This document shows positions 46,106-55,357 of a stretch of 64,000 bases of DNA, piece after piece. The translations under genes were made by a program, and so were the position numbers. Every line of letters starts with the position of its first letter. The stretch's first letter is position 1. The stretch is from a virus, in the IMG/VR virus record IMGVR_UViG_3300030061_002483, positions 1 through 64,000 of that record. The stretch is one strand, 5' to 3'. The notes beneath the pieces are model-generated. The model did not search any database, was not told where the DNA came from, and worked only from the letters and a program-made list of their open reading frames with translations.

Positions 46106-48031
46106 ATGGCATATATTTCAAGTGCAACAACAGCGACATTACAACTTACGTTAACGGATTATGGGCGTGAACGCCTTATAGTTGGTAGTAAGGGTATAGA
46201 AGTAACATTCGACAGATTTGGTATTTCTGATGGTGATATCGATTATAGGAATACTCAAGCACATGCTGATACCACTAGTACAGCTAATAATTCAGCACAA
46301 TTAGGATTTATCCCAGATGTTACTGGTAATAGAAGTAATTTTAGAAAAGCAGTTAATAATGGGTATAAACAAAAGAATTTCGTATATCAAACACCACAGA
46401 ATACGAATTTAAATAGACGACAATCTTCACAAAAATTTGTTACTGTTGGTGTTAAGGGAACAAATAACGCGGTAGACTACTATAAAGATAATGTAGAAAT
46501 AGCTTGTTATTTACACGATTATTATGTACTTAATAAATTATTAGCCGCAAGATATGTTGCCGACCATAAAGACACCATATCTTTCTCACCATCAACAATC
46601 GAAAGTTCATGTACCACATATTTCCAAGAAACATTGGGGATTAAAAATGATGACCAATATATACAATTCTTAAATGATTTATCTAATTATGGTGTGGGTC
46701 AATACTTAGATTTTTGGGATAGTATAAAAGTTTATGATGGAAATAGTTTTGAAACTGAAAATATAAAATTAGTACCCGAAAAAGATTTTTCTTATTTTAA
46801 TGCGGTAGCATTAGCAGGTGGTGGTAGTGTGGGTAGTAGAACCGGTAGATTAGAAAATACTGGTATCGACTTTAGTCAAACTATACTAAAAGGTCTTAAA
46901 GTACCATCTCCATTCTCTCTAATGTTTTCACCAGGCCTAGCAACTAACAATGTTTACATACCAGGAACTGGACCTGCGGGTATAGGTTTTGAGGCTTTCG
47001 ATGTGGGTTACTTAAATGTTGGTGGTGAAGCACCTTGGAATAATTCAGCGGAACCGTACCCAACATTTACTATGACAAATGCGATAAACGGTTGGAGTAC
47101 TAACAGAGAAATAACAAATAATGAAGAAACCGGGGAAAGAATCTCTAATATGTTTATAGGTTTTGTTACTTCTGTAGATATGGAAACAGCTGTTCCTATG
47201 TCACCTGAAGGGTTTTTAAATCCAGGATACAGCAATTTCAATACAACAATACCAACTACAAGATTAGTTTTAAATGTTAATAATAATAATTCTAGTACAG
47301 CTTATTACCCACTTAAACTTAAAAGATTAACAAAACAAAAAGGTAATTTAGTAAATGTAAACAATCAAAATGCTAAAGGTATGAATATAACTTTAGCACA
47401 CCCTAGTGATACTTTTGGTCTTTTAATAGGTTCACTACAATATGCTGCTAATTGGAACGACTCTCAGTTAGGTTTAAAATCAGGAGCACCATATTTCACA
47501 CTACAACCATCTAAAGATAACGGTGTGTATGTAAATGCGGATAGAGTAGCAACCAAACAAGACCCTTACTATACATTAGGTACACAAATGATGAAGATGG
47601 CAGATAATATATTTGTTAGTTTAGCTTCACAAAGTAATAGATATTGGAGAACGGATACTTATTCCGGTGGTTACAAATCTGGTTTGAGTGGTACAGGGAT
47701 ATCCTCATATAATATCTCCATACCAATAACATGGAATGTACACTCTTTAAATTCACCTACAGCTACACCATGTAAGGTTACGGTGAGATTTATATTTAAT
47801 AAGGATGCCGTAAGACATTCAATCCCTTATGAAAATGTGTCATCACAAAACTATTATAGACTTTTTGATAGTGGATTATTCTTATTTTATGGTGAAGATG
47901 GCCAATCACAAGCATCTAATTCTAGAGACCCTAGAGGTCATAACTACTTAAGTGGTAGTGCTACATATTCATGGCAAACAAGCGGTGGAAAAGCATTATT
48001 TAGAAAAGTAACAAGAGGAACAAAAATATAA
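46106..48031 (+). CDS. Tail-fibre protein 3 of the paralogous set, 641 aa
   Basis: 641 residues. The N-terminus (ATLQLTLTDYGRERLIVGSK then FGISDGDIDYR) is the clearest copy of the attachment module shared with the two preceding genes. The body is Asn/Thr/Ser/Gly-rich beta sequence without cysteine clusters. It lies 48 bases after the dockerin gene; that gap holds no TATTTAT motif. It is followed after 4 bases by the 142-residue gene. Likely a fibre or a fibre-head protein. Confidence 0.72.
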   Translation: MAYISSATTATLQLTLTDYGRERLIVGSKGIEVTFDRFGISDGDIDYRNTQAHADTTSTANNSAQLGFIPDVTGNRSNFRKAVNNGYKQKNFVYQTPQNTNLNRRQSSQKFVTVGVKGTNNAVDYYKDNVEIACYLHDYYVLNKLLAARYVADHKDTISFSPSTIESSCTTYFQETLGIKNDDQYIQFLNDLSNYGVGQYLDFWDSIKVYDGNSFETENIKLVPEKDFSYFNAVALAGGGSVGSRTGRLENTGIDFSQTILKGLKVPSPFSLMFSPGLATNNVYIPGTGPAGIGFEAFDVGYLNVGGEAPWNNSAEPYPTFTMTNAINGWSTNREITNNEETGERISNMFIGFVTSVDMETAVPMSPEGFLNPGYSNFNTTIPTTRLVLNVNNNNSSTAYYPLKLKRLTKQKGNLVNVNNQNAKGMNITLAHPSDTFGLLIGSLQYAANWNDSQLGLKSGAPYFTLQPSKDNGVYVNADRVATKQDPYYTLGTQMMKMADNIFVSLASQSNRYWRTDTYSGGYKSGLSGTGISSYNISIPITWNVHSLNSPTATPCKVTVRFIFNKDAVRHSIPYENVSSQNYYRLFDSGLFLFYGEDGQSQASNSRDPRGHNYLSGSATYSWQTSGGKALFRKVTRGTKI

Positions 48032-48035
48032 TATT

Positions 48036-48464
48036 ATGGATATCAACTCAATTAGATGGTTTAGAAATAACGTGAATTACACAGAAAATAGTACAAAGGT
48101 TGGAAGAAATGGCATACCTTATGAGGACATGACAAAATCAGGTGCAAGATATAGATTTGTTGATTTTATGAAAGCAGCAGATGGATTAAGATACTATGGT
48201 ACACCAGGTGAGTATTCAGCAATGTTTGAACCATCAAAATATATTTCAGTATCTAGTTCACCTTCATTAGGTAAGGTAATGTACGTTAATTACCCAGCTA
48301 ATCCTACATTAACAGAAAGAAAAGTATTTCCTGGGAGTGAATCCAACGGAGGTGGGGAAAGTTTTGCTGCACCACAACATATGATAAAACTTTACTTTGC
48401 GGGTAGAACATCATTAAGATTAAATACAGATGTTGGTTCCGCAGGATATAAAACATGGTCTTAA
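48036..48464 (+). CDS. Hypothetical tail-cluster protein, 142 aa
   Basis: 142 residues, unrecognised. It is basic and aromatic at the N-terminus (SIRWFRNNVNYTENS), with a Gly/Ser-rich middle (GSESNGGGESF). There is no signal peptide. Its place between fibre genes suggests a fibre connector or small virion protein. Confidence 0.62.
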   Translation: MDINSIRWFRNNVNYTENSTKVGRNGIPYEDMTKSGARYRFVDFMKAADGLRYYGTPGEYSAMFEPSKYISVSSSPSLGKVMYVNYPANPTLTERKVFPGSESNGGGESFAAPQHMIKLYFAGRTSLRLNTDVGSAGYKTWS

Positions 48465-48476
48465 TAATTAAAAAAA

Positions 48477-49652
48477 ATGGGAAAACTTAAAAAAATAGAT
48501 AGTAATCATAAAAATTTAAAATCAGTTTTGGTACCTTATGGTTCTGATGGGTGGAGTACAGTAAGTGGTTCAACCCTAAGATTTACCTCAGCACAAAGAG
48601 TTGCTAATAATGGTAGAGCATTTTCTAATTTATATTCATCTTTTGGGATGCCAGCTATATCCGGAGATGTAACATCTTACTTATCTACATGGGCAAATAC
48701 TGGGTTTAGTGGATTAGCACAAAATAATGTGGTAGTATGTGATATATCTGGGAGTACATATGGAGAATTAATAGATGGTAGGACTATAAAAATAACTATA
48801 CCTACAATATCTGGAGGTGTATATACTTTATTTAGTTCTTATTATGAACCAGAACCATTTGCTTCTGATAATTCATTACAGGGTGAATATTTCGGTTCTC
48901 CAAAAATTGCTGGTAACGCCACCGGTAGACCAGGTGTAGGCTCTACAAATATAGCTTTCCTATTTAACGATTTTATTAAAAAACCGACACTAGCTTCTTC
49001 TAACACTAGTATAAGTAGTTGGTCTGATGGATGGCAATCTAGTATAACACCAGTAGGTTATGATGGGGGTGGGACAGACAACTTTAGGTTTGTAGATGTT
49101 GTAACATCCTCAAACACACCAAAAGCTTATGCTGTAACACAAGATACACCAGTAGGAATTGCATACCTAGACAAAGGATTTTTGGTAATCACGGACCAAA
49201 CTTTAGTAAATAATATACGTTTAACAGCGGGTACCACTAATGGAGCGACAGTTGCACACGACGTGTGGTCTGCAGCTACTGCATGTACACAAGTTTATTT
49301 TACGGCAAGTACTTCGGCTACCTGTGAATTCTATACTTTTGAGAAACAATTTGAATTAACCCTTACTTTACAGGCAGACTCCAATGAGTTCTATGTTACC
49401 GAAAACCAAACAGCAGCTAGTTCTAGTGCACCTTTTTATGGAGCAGGTGGAGACGACACTGGAATGCAATTTGTAAGTAATTTTGGCGAAACATATAAGA
49501 TATGGGATTTAAGTGATACTTCATCAGCATTTATCACTGAAATAGGGTTGTATGACCAATCTGGTATGTTAGTAGCTGTAGCAAAACCAGATAGACCTAT
49601 AGAAAAACCAAAAGAAACTCCAGTAACTTTACTTTGTAAGTTAAGGTATTAA
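48477..49652 (+). CDS. Tail-fibre-type protein with collar-like C-terminus, 391 aa
   Basis: 391 residues. The C-terminal segment (ITEIGLYDQSGMLVAVAKPD followed by a basic/hydrophobic strand) has the EIGLYD...LxAVA pattern seen at the end of the 828-residue fibre protein and in P2-type tail-fibre/collar proteins. The N-terminal 300 residues are Ser/Thr/Gly-rich beta sequence. It is the last gene of the structural block before DNA-metabolism genes resume. Confidence 0.7.
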   Translation: MGKLKKIDSNHKNLKSVLVPYGSDGWSTVSGSTLRFTSAQRVANNGRAFSNLYSSFGMPAISGDVTSYLSTWANTGFSGLAQNNVVVCDISGSTYGELIDGRTIKITIPTISGGVYTLFSSYYEPEPFASDNSLQGEYFGSPKIAGNATGRPGVGSTNIAFLFNDFIKKPTLASSNTSISSWSDGWQSSITPVGYDGGGTDNFRFVDVVTSSNTPKAYAVTQDTPVGIAYLDKGFLVITDQTLVNNIRLTAGTTNGATVAHDVWSAATACTQVYFTASTSATCEFYTFEKQFELTLTLQADSNEFYVTENQTAASSSAPFYGAGGDDTGMQFVSNFGETYKIWDLSDTSSAFITEIGLYDQSGMLVAVAKPDRPIEKPKETPVTLLCKLRY

Positions 49653-49661
49653 ATTTAGTTC

Positions 49662-50258
49662 ATGGAAAAAATAGGAAAGAGCCCAAAAGTACTTGGGTTA
49701 GACATATCTACAAAAACAATTGGTTGGGCATTATTCGATATACAAAAGAAAAATTTATTAGAACTTACACATTTTTCACCTAAAACAAAAGAAAAATTAG
49801 AAAGTAAGATAGAAGAAATGTTGGTGAAAACTAATCAGTTTCAAGAAAAATTAAAAGATTACCGTGAAGTAGGAATTACTAAAGTAATCATCGAGGAACC
49901 ACTTTTAAATTCTAATAATATTAGAACAGTATCCACACTGATGAGGTACAACTCTTTTATCACCAGAATAATTTATGAAACTTTAGGTATTGTACCAGAA
50001 TATATATCAACGTACAATTCTAGAAAATACGCATTTCCAGAATTATTTACCGAAAATAAAAAAGGTAGAAAAGTATTATTTGGTAATTACGATGTAGGTT
50101 GTGATAAAAAATATATTATTTGGCAAAAAGTTTCCGATGTAGAACCACATTTAACTTGGACTTATACACGTAATAACACATTAAAAAAAGAAAATTTTGA
50201 TATGTGTGACGCCTATACTTGTGTTTTAGGTTACATGAAAGAAAAATCAATTTGGTAA
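49662..50258 (+). CDS. RuvC-like Holliday-junction resolvase
   Basis: 198 residues with an RNase H-fold resolvase pattern: VLGLDISTKTIGWALFD (catalytic D14), KVIIEEPLL (catalytic Glu) and the C-terminal FDMCDAYTCVLGY with two Asp. RuvC-type enzymes cut four-way junctions symmetrically; in a phage they resolve recombination intermediates and branched replicative DNA before packaging, the role of T4 endonuclease VII (an unrelated fold). The protein is slightly longer than RuvC (about 170). It is the first of a DNA-metabolism run. Confidence 0.78.
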   Translation: MEKIGKSPKVLGLDISTKTIGWALFDIQKKNLLELTHFSPKTKEKLESKIEEMLVKTNQFQEKLKDYREVGITKVIIEEPLLNSNNIRTVSTLMRYNSFITRIIYETLGIVPEYISTYNSRKYAFPELFTENKKGRKVLFGNYDVGCDKKYIIWQKVSDVEPHLTWTYTRNNTLKKENFDMCDAYTCVLGYMKEKSIW

Positions 50259-50299
50259 ACATATTGATTAACCTATAAAAATCCCATATATTTTAACAT

Positions 50300-51214
50300 A
50301 TGGAAGACTCACCACTATTATTAGAATTATTACAGGACGTTTTAGGGGAAATAAACTCACATTATCCTAATAAGGGACAAATATCCTTTGATTGTCCCGT
50401 ATGTTCCTACGATATTAAAGGTTTAGACAAGGGTGACGGTAAAGGAAATTTTGAAGTAAATTACCATCAAGGAGTCTATAAATGTTGGGCATGTAGTGAA
50501 ACATACGGCACACACGGTTCTTTAAATAAACTATTTTTAAAATGGGGTAATAGAAGAGCAAAATCTACATGGAAATTAATAGGTGGTGATTTTATAAAAA
50601 AAGTAGATAGAAAATATGAAGAAGTTAGATTACCTAAAGACTATATATCATTTACTAAAGCAAATAAATTAACAATACCATATAAAGAAGCTTATAATTA
50701 TCTAAGAAAAAGAAACATAGATGATAAATTAATCTCTAAATATTCTTTAGGATACACAACGGAAGGTAAATATAGAGGTAGGATTATAATACCTTCATTT
50801 GATGAAAGTGGAGAAATTAATTATTTTGTTTCTAGGTCCTATGTGGGACATAAAAATAAGTATAAAAATCCCGAAGCTGAAAAGGATAAAATAATATTTA
50901 ATGAACATTTAATAAATTGGGATAGTGATGTTTATTTAGTAGAGGGTGTGTTCGACATGTTCTTCATCCAAAACTCAATCCCTATATTAGGTAAGAGTGT
51001 TAGTGATAAATTATGGACAACATTATATGATAAATGCACTAAAAATATTATAATATGTTTAGATGGTGATGCTTGGAACGACGCACAAATGTTGTATAGA
51101 AAATTAGAAGGTGGTAGACTCACAGGTAAAGTAAGACTACTTAAATTACCACCAGATAAAGATGTTGGTGATTTAGGTGGGGTTGACGGATTAAAAGAAA
51201 TAACACTATTATAA
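50300..51214 (+). CDS. 61: DNA primase, gp61/DnaG type
   Basis: 304 residues, near the length of T4 gp61. The N-terminal zinc finger is C32PVC35 and C62WAC65. The TOPRIM centre is VYLVEGVFDMFF (E215) and ICLDGDAWNDA (D255, D257). The enzyme makes RNA primers for lagging-strand synthesis and works on the hexameric helicase encoded at 10.6 kb. It is immediately followed by a PD-(D/E)XK nuclease gene. Confidence 0.88.
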   Translation: MEDSPLLLELLQDVLGEINSHYPNKGQISFDCPVCSYDIKGLDKGDGKGNFEVNYHQGVYKCWACSETYGTHGSLNKLFLKWGNRRAKSTWKLIGGDFIKKVDRKYEEVRLPKDYISFTKANKLTIPYKEAYNYLRKRNIDDKLISKYSLGYTTEGKYRGRIIIPSFDESGEINYFVSRSYVGHKNKYKNPEAEKDKIIFNEHLINWDSDVYLVEGVFDMFFIQNSIPILGKSVSDKLWTTLYDKCTKNIIICLDGDAWNDAQMLYRKLEGGRLTGKVRLLKLPPDKDVGDLGGVDGLKEITLL

Positions 51215-51215
51215 A

Positions 51216-51983
51216 ATGAAAATAACTAGAGAACTATCAAAGTTTAATAACATAAAATTTCACGATAAAGAACATGTATACTATTTAGATGGTGTAAAAA
51301 CTAAGTCAGTAACATCCGTAATTGGAAAGTACAAACATCCATTTGATAAGGATTACTGGTCACAAAAAAAAGCAGATGAAAGAGGTATCACTAAAGAAGA
51401 AATACTAAAAGAATGGAAATATAAAGCAGATTTTTCTTGTGAAAAAGGTTCTGCTTTTCACGAATACGCGGAAAACTATTTAACAAATAAATTATTTCCT
51501 TTTCCAGAACATCGTATTACTGAAGCATTAGGTAGTACAGAAAATATGTTAGAGTGTAAGGGTGCGGTGTTAAAATTAATGGAAATGTTTAATGACTTTT
51601 ACGATAAATCTTTTGGTAAATTAATCCCAGTACGTGCAGAGATTGTGGTGGGGGATAAAGAATGGGGTGTGACTGGTATGATTGACCAACTATTCTATAA
51701 TGAAAAATCTAAAAAATTAGAAATTTGGGACTGGAAAACAAATAAAGCTATAAAAAAAGATAATAAGTGGCAACAGTTTAAAAAACCATTAAATCATTTA
51801 GATGTCTGTGAACTAAATACATATTCATTACAATTATCCTTCTATAAATTAATAGTTGAAAGAAATACAGAATTAGAATTAGGAGATTCTTACATAGTAT
51901 GGTTTAACGAAAAAAACGACACCTATAAAATTATGAAATGTTATGATTTTAGAGATGAAATTTTAAAAATAATGTCAGTGTGA
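51216..51983 (+). CDS. PD-(D/E)XK-family nuclease
   Basis: 255 residues with the RecB/Cas4-type nuclease core: SAFHEYAENYL (helix with conserved His), GVTGMIDQLFY (D157) and KLEIWDWKTNKAI (D172-x-K174). The remainder is helical with basic residues. Such enzymes are DNA exonucleases or endonucleases; in this position, between primase and gp47, it may process replication or recombination intermediates. No Cys cluster for a Cas4-type iron-sulfur centre is visible. The precise substrate is unknown. Confidence 0.8.
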   Translation: MKITRELSKFNNIKFHDKEHVYYLDGVKTKSVTSVIGKYKHPFDKDYWSQKKADERGITKEEILKEWKYKADFSCEKGSAFHEYAENYLTNKLFPFPEHRITEALGSTENMLECKGAVLKLMEMFNDFYDKSFGKLIPVRAEIVVGDKEWGVTGMIDQLFYNEKSKKLEIWDWKTNKAIKKDNKWQQFKKPLNHLDVCELNTYSLQLSFYKLIVERNTELELGDSYIVWFNEKNDTYKIMKCYDFRDEILKIMSV

Positions 51984-52012
51984 TTAATAAAAATAGAAAA
52001 AATATTTAACAA

Positions 52013-52834
52013 ATGAGTTTTAACAACAAAAAAGTTAATATAAAAGATATCTGGTTTTTTTATGATGATGAACAACCAGATATACAATTCACCAAACCTT
52101 GGACTAAAGAATTTTGGCTTAAGAAAGAAAAAAATATAACTTTAAGGTTACAAGAAAAATATAAAACCGAATTATTATCTAGTTATGATTGGGATGAATT
52201 AAAAAATAAAATAAAAAAAGAAGGTTATAAACCACTACAATACACTTATATAAAAATTTGTAAAACTAACCCTGAAGTATACCCAAAACCCTACAGGGCA
52301 TTAGATGGTAATCACCGTTTAAAAGTTATGAAAGAATTGTATGATGAAGGTTTTAAAATAGATGGTGTAGATAATGATGGTACAATTAACGTACTAGAAA
52401 AAGAAAGTAAACTATGGAACCAATTATTAAACATACCGATAAGATTTGCTTTAGTATTTTGGGTACCTGTTATATTTTATTTAAAATCAACACTTTTGGC
52501 TTTTCTTGGTATAATACTATTAAATTTAATAATACCAGATTATAAGACTAAGTTTAAAAACACCAAACACCCTATAAAAAGATTGGGTTGGTTATATAAT
52601 ATATCTACAACAAGTTATGAATGGGTTATAAGTTTGATAACCAATTTACAGTTTCTTTCTTTAGTTGTAATTCTCGGTTTTTATTGTTATTATATCCTAA
52701 CTAACCATCTAATAGCTTTTCTATGTATGGTTGGTGGCCAAGTTATAGTAGAAACTTTATTAAGAACCACAAGTAATCCAGAAATAACATACAGAGAAGT
52801 ATTTAACAAAATAGAAAAATGGTTGAAAAGATAA
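52013..52834 (+). CDS. ParB-like-motif protein fused to a multi-pass membrane domain, 273 aa
   Basis: Residues about 1-120 look soluble and carry a ParB/sulfiredoxin-type signature (YRALDGNHRLKVMKELYDEG), where the GNHR loop binds nucleotide in ParB-like proteins. From about residue 140 there are at least three hydrophobic segments (RFALVFWVPVIFYL, LLAFLGIILLNLII, FLSLVVILGFYCYYIL) with a further one near residue 240. A ParB-like domain joined to a membrane domain is unusual. It overlaps the gp47 gene by 16 bases, so the two are probably co-expressed. The function is not known; membrane tethering of DNA or an envelope-linked enzyme are possibilities only. Confidence 0.65.
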   Translation: MSFNNKKVNIKDIWFFYDDEQPDIQFTKPWTKEFWLKKEKNITLRLQEKYKTELLSSYDWDELKNKIKKEGYKPLQYTYIKICKTNPEVYPKPYRALDGNHRLKVMKELYDEGFKIDGVDNDGTINVLEKESKLWNQLLNIPIRFALVFWVPVIFYLKSTLLAFLGIILLNLIIPDYKTKFKNTKHPIKRLGWLYNISTTSYEWVISLITNLQFLSLVVILGFYCYYILTNHLIAFLCMVGGQVIVETLLRTTSNPEITYREVFNKIEKWLKR

Positions 52835-53601
52835 TACATTATTCCGACTTACATTTGAAACTTTATAAACAACATTCTAGAGATAGAAAAGTACTAGAAC
52901 TTGCTTTGGAAAAATGGAAAAAGGCTCAACCAGATAGGATAGTTTTTACTGGGGACTTGGTTCACTCTAAAAATCAAATGACACCAGAATTAATTGATTT
53001 AATGTCATGGTGGATGACTGAAACAGCAAAAATATGTAAATGTGTTTATATTATAGGCAATCATGATTTTTTAGAAAATAATTTGGATAGAATGGATGCT
53101 ATATCTCCAGTTATACAGAGTTTAAATAACCCTAATATCACCTACTATAAAGATAGGGGTTGTTATGAAGATGAAAATATTCTATGGTGTGTTTACTCTT
53201 TAACCAGTCATAATACAAGCCCTAATATACCAGAAGTAACCGACCAATATAAAATAGGTTTATTTCACGGACCTATAGAAGGAGCCTCAAATGATTTTGG
53301 TTTTGTCTTTACTGATGGGTATAGTATTGATAGATTTGATGGGTGTGATGTAGTTTTTGCTGGAGATATCCATAAAAGACAAACATTTAAAATACCAAGA
53401 AATAAAAAAGCTTATATGATAGGGTCTACTATAATACAAAATTTTGGAGAATCGGTAAAAAACCACGGGTATGGAACGTACATAGTTAGTAAAGAAAAAT
53501 ATAGATTTACAGAACTAGAAAATAATCAACCATATCTTAATTTTAGGATTAGAGATATAGAAGATATAGAAAATGAAAAAGAAATTTTAACAAATGGGTG
53601 A
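52819..53601 (+). CDS. 47: Recombination nuclease subunit gp47 (SbcD/Mre11-like phosphoesterase)
   Basis: 260 residues with the metallophosphatase motifs in order: SDLHLK (D10, H12), FTGDLVH (D46), IIGNHDF (N81, H82), LFHGPI and FAGDIHKRQ. It is shorter than T4 gp47 (339), so the C-terminal capping region is reduced. gp47 pairs with gp46 to resect DNA ends for recombination and to degrade host DNA; the partner is encoded at 56.4-58.7 kb. It overlaps its upstream neighbour by 16 bases and its downstream neighbour by 8. Confidence 0.88.
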   Translation: MVEKIIHYSDLHLKLYKQHSRDRKVLELALEKWKKAQPDRIVFTGDLVHSKNQMTPELIDLMSWWMTETAKICKCVYIIGNHDFLENNLDRMDAISPVIQSLNNPNITYYKDRGCYEDENILWCVYSLTSHNTSPNIPEVTDQYKIGLFHGPIEGASNDFGFVFTDGYSIDRFDGCDVVFAGDIHKRQTFKIPRNKKAYMIGSTIIQNFGESVKNHGYGTYIVSKEKYRFTELENNQPYLNFRIRDIEDIENEKEILTNG

Positions 53602-53788
53602 AAAAGAATTAAAAAAATTAGTAAACCAACAAAGTAATGAAATTAATGAACTAAACGTTGTTATAGACACTCTACAAACAGCTTTACGAACAACGAGTAA
53701 TTACCTAAAAGACCATCCAGATTACGATAGTATTTTTACTACAAGTGCAAAGTGGTCCTTGAATTATAAACGAGGTGAAAAAATATGA
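53594..53788 (+). CDS. Hypothetical small helical protein, 64 aa
   Basis: 64 residues, unrecognised. The first 40 residues are a leucine-spaced helix (ELKKLVNQQSNEINELNVVI) of coiled-coil type. It overlaps the gp47 gene by 8 bases and the next gene by 4 (ATGA type), so translation is coupled. Confidence 0.6.
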   Translation: MGEKELKKLVNQQSNEINELNVVIDTLQTALRTTSNYLKDHPDYDSIFTTSAKWSLNYKRGEKI

Positions 53789-54243
53789 AAAGTATAAAAG
53801 AATTTTTAGGTAATACTATAAAAAAAGAGTTTGAAGATTATTGCAAACTTAATGAAATTGAAGATGTAGAACATTTTATAAAAAAATGTACTAAAGACGG
53901 TTTAACCTTAGACAAATATGGTGTAGCACCATTTCTACCTAAATCACAAATACAAGAAGTTCCTGTTGAAAAGGAAATAATAAAAGAAGTGATTAAAGAG
54001 ATACCGGTAGAAAAAGAAGTTATAATAGAAAAAATTGTAACAAAAGAAGTAAAAGATACCCAACTTATAGAAGAATTAGAAAAATTAAAAAAAGAGTTGG
54101 TGGAAAAAAATAATACAATAAACGAACAAAAAGAAGAATTAAAAAAACAAGAAGACGTGTTAGAACATTTCAAACAAGTAACAGTAAATAGAAGAACTAA
54201 GTATATGAAAACATCTAACCTAACAGACCCTTATTTAGATTAA
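53785..54243 (+). CDS. Coiled-coil protein with Val-Glu-Lys-rich repeats, 152 aa
   Basis: Residues about 1-55 look globular and charged. Residues about 55-90 are imperfect repeats of V-E-K-E with I-K-E-V (for example IPVEKEVIIEKIVTKEV), then a lysine/glutamate coiled coil to the end. No enzymatic motif is visible. The repeat makes an extended charged rod and may be a spacer or an oligomerising segment. It starts inside the stop codon of the preceding gene (4-base overlap) and a membrane protein gene follows 6 bases later. Confidence 0.65.
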   Translation: MKSIKEFLGNTIKKEFEDYCKLNEIEDVEHFIKKCTKDGLTLDKYGVAPFLPKSQIQEVPVEKEIIKEVIKEIPVEKEVIIEKIVTKEVKDTQLIEELEKLKKELVEKNNTINEQKEELKKQEDVLEHFKQVTVNRRTKYMKTSNLTDPYLD

Positions 54244-54249
54244 AAAATT

Positions 54250-54564
54250 ATGGAAACACTTATATGGATTTTAGCAGCTTACGGAATGTCCCAGATACTA
54301 GTATTTGGTAGTATATTCGACACCACAAGAGAATGGATAACTAAAAAATCAACATTTTTTGGAGACTTATTGTCATGTATGATGTGTACATCGACTTGGG
54401 TGGGATTTTTCTTTTCCCTCGCATTTTATTCTCCGACATTATCAATGATTACAATACCTTATAGTAATATATTTTTTGATGGTATGTTAGCGAGTGGTGG
54501 TGTTTGGGCTATTAATGCAATTATTGAATGGTTTGAAGAGAATAAACCACCTAAAGAAGATTAA
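54250..54564 (+). CDS. Small membrane protein with CxxC motif (DUF1360-like)
   Basis: 104 residues with two clear hydrophobic segments (IWILAAYGMSQILVFGSIF near the N-terminus and WVGFFFSLAFYS after the Cys motif) and a likely third (about residues 77-92). Between them is DLLSCMMCTSTWVGF, the LxSCxxCxxxW pattern of DUF1360 proteins found in many phages. The function of the family is unknown. Its end overlaps the end of the convergent minus-strand peptidase gene by 4 bases. Confidence 0.65.
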   Translation: METLIWILAAYGMSQILVFGSIFDTTREWITKKSTFFGDLLSCMMCTSTWVGFFFSLAFYSPTLSMITIPYSNIFFDGMLASGGVWAINAIIEWFEENKPPKED

Positions 54565-55340
54565 CATCGAGCTTTTGGGTTACAAAATTTACCTAATTTG
54601 TTAACTTTTCCACCAGCTGGAATACTTAAACCATTAGGTAAGTAATTTATTGGGTTTACCCTTTTACCACTTTTATCAAAAATGATATAGTGTAAATGAG
54701 CTCCCATAGAATTACCCGCACCCGGGTCTCCTCGTTCACCACCAGAAACACCAATAGGAAATCCTTTAGGTACCTGTATACCATATAGATTTTTATTAAC
54801 TACCTTCAAGTGACAGTAACCCACAGCATGACCACTATTACATTCTATTTTTATATATCCACCACAATCACCAGCATCATCCACAGCTCTAGTAACAGTT
54901 CCAGCACAAGCAGCTATTAAAGGTTGTGAGTCACCCTCTCCTTTTGTTTTTAAATCCACACCTGAATGACATCTATTCCATCTATGACCATAACAACTAT
55001 TAATATAAGGGTCTACTAACGGTACAGGATATATATCTGGGGGTGAAGAATTCATTAACATATTTATTGGGATATATTGTAATATTTCCTCTATTTGTTC
55101 TTTAGTTAAAGACCTTAAAAATAGAACATCTTTTTCGGTTGGGTTCTGTAATTTTTCCTGTAACCTACCCACCAAACCACCCAACTTCTCAAAAGCTTCA
55201 GCCGTACCCTCAGGACCACCAAAAAGTTTTTCTAGACCACTAGCCATAAATCTATCCAACCAACCTTTCCAGTCTTGTTCTACCAGTAAGTTACTCTCTA
55301 CTAATTTTAGATATTGCCTTTCTTTTATAAGAATCTTCAT
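54561..55340 (-). CDS. M23 metallopeptidase, the only minus-strand gene (possible endolysin)
   Basis: 259 residues. The zinc ligands are clear: H125 and D129 (HSGVD) and H215/H217 (HLHY), with H177 (YCHL) as a probable further active-site residue. The fold core (GVDLKTKGEGDS; GYIKIECNSGHAVGYCHL) is a standard M23/LytM peptidoglycan peptidase. The N-terminus (MKILIKERQYLKLVES) resembles the short conserved leader of many marine phage proteins and is not a signal peptide. Several cysteines (C116, C124, C145, C159) could make disulfides. It could be a lysis enzyme or a virion peptidase. Being alone on the minus strand with its own TATTTAT motif indicates independent expression. Confidence 0.85.
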   Translation of the reverse strand: MKILIKERQYLKLVESNLLVEQDWKGWLDRFMASGLEKLFGGPEGTAEAFEKLGGLVGRLQEKLQNPTEKDVLFLRSLTKEQIEEILQYIPINMLMNSSPPDIYPVPLVDPYINSCYGHRWNRCHSGVDLKTKGEGDSQPLIAACAGTVTRAVDDAGDCGGYIKIECNSGHAVGYCHLKVVNKNLYGIQVPKGFPIGVSGGERGDPGAGNSMGAHLHYIIFDKSGKRVNPINYLPNGLSIPAGGKVNKLGKFCNPKARC

Positions 55341-55357
55341 TATATTGATTTATAATA

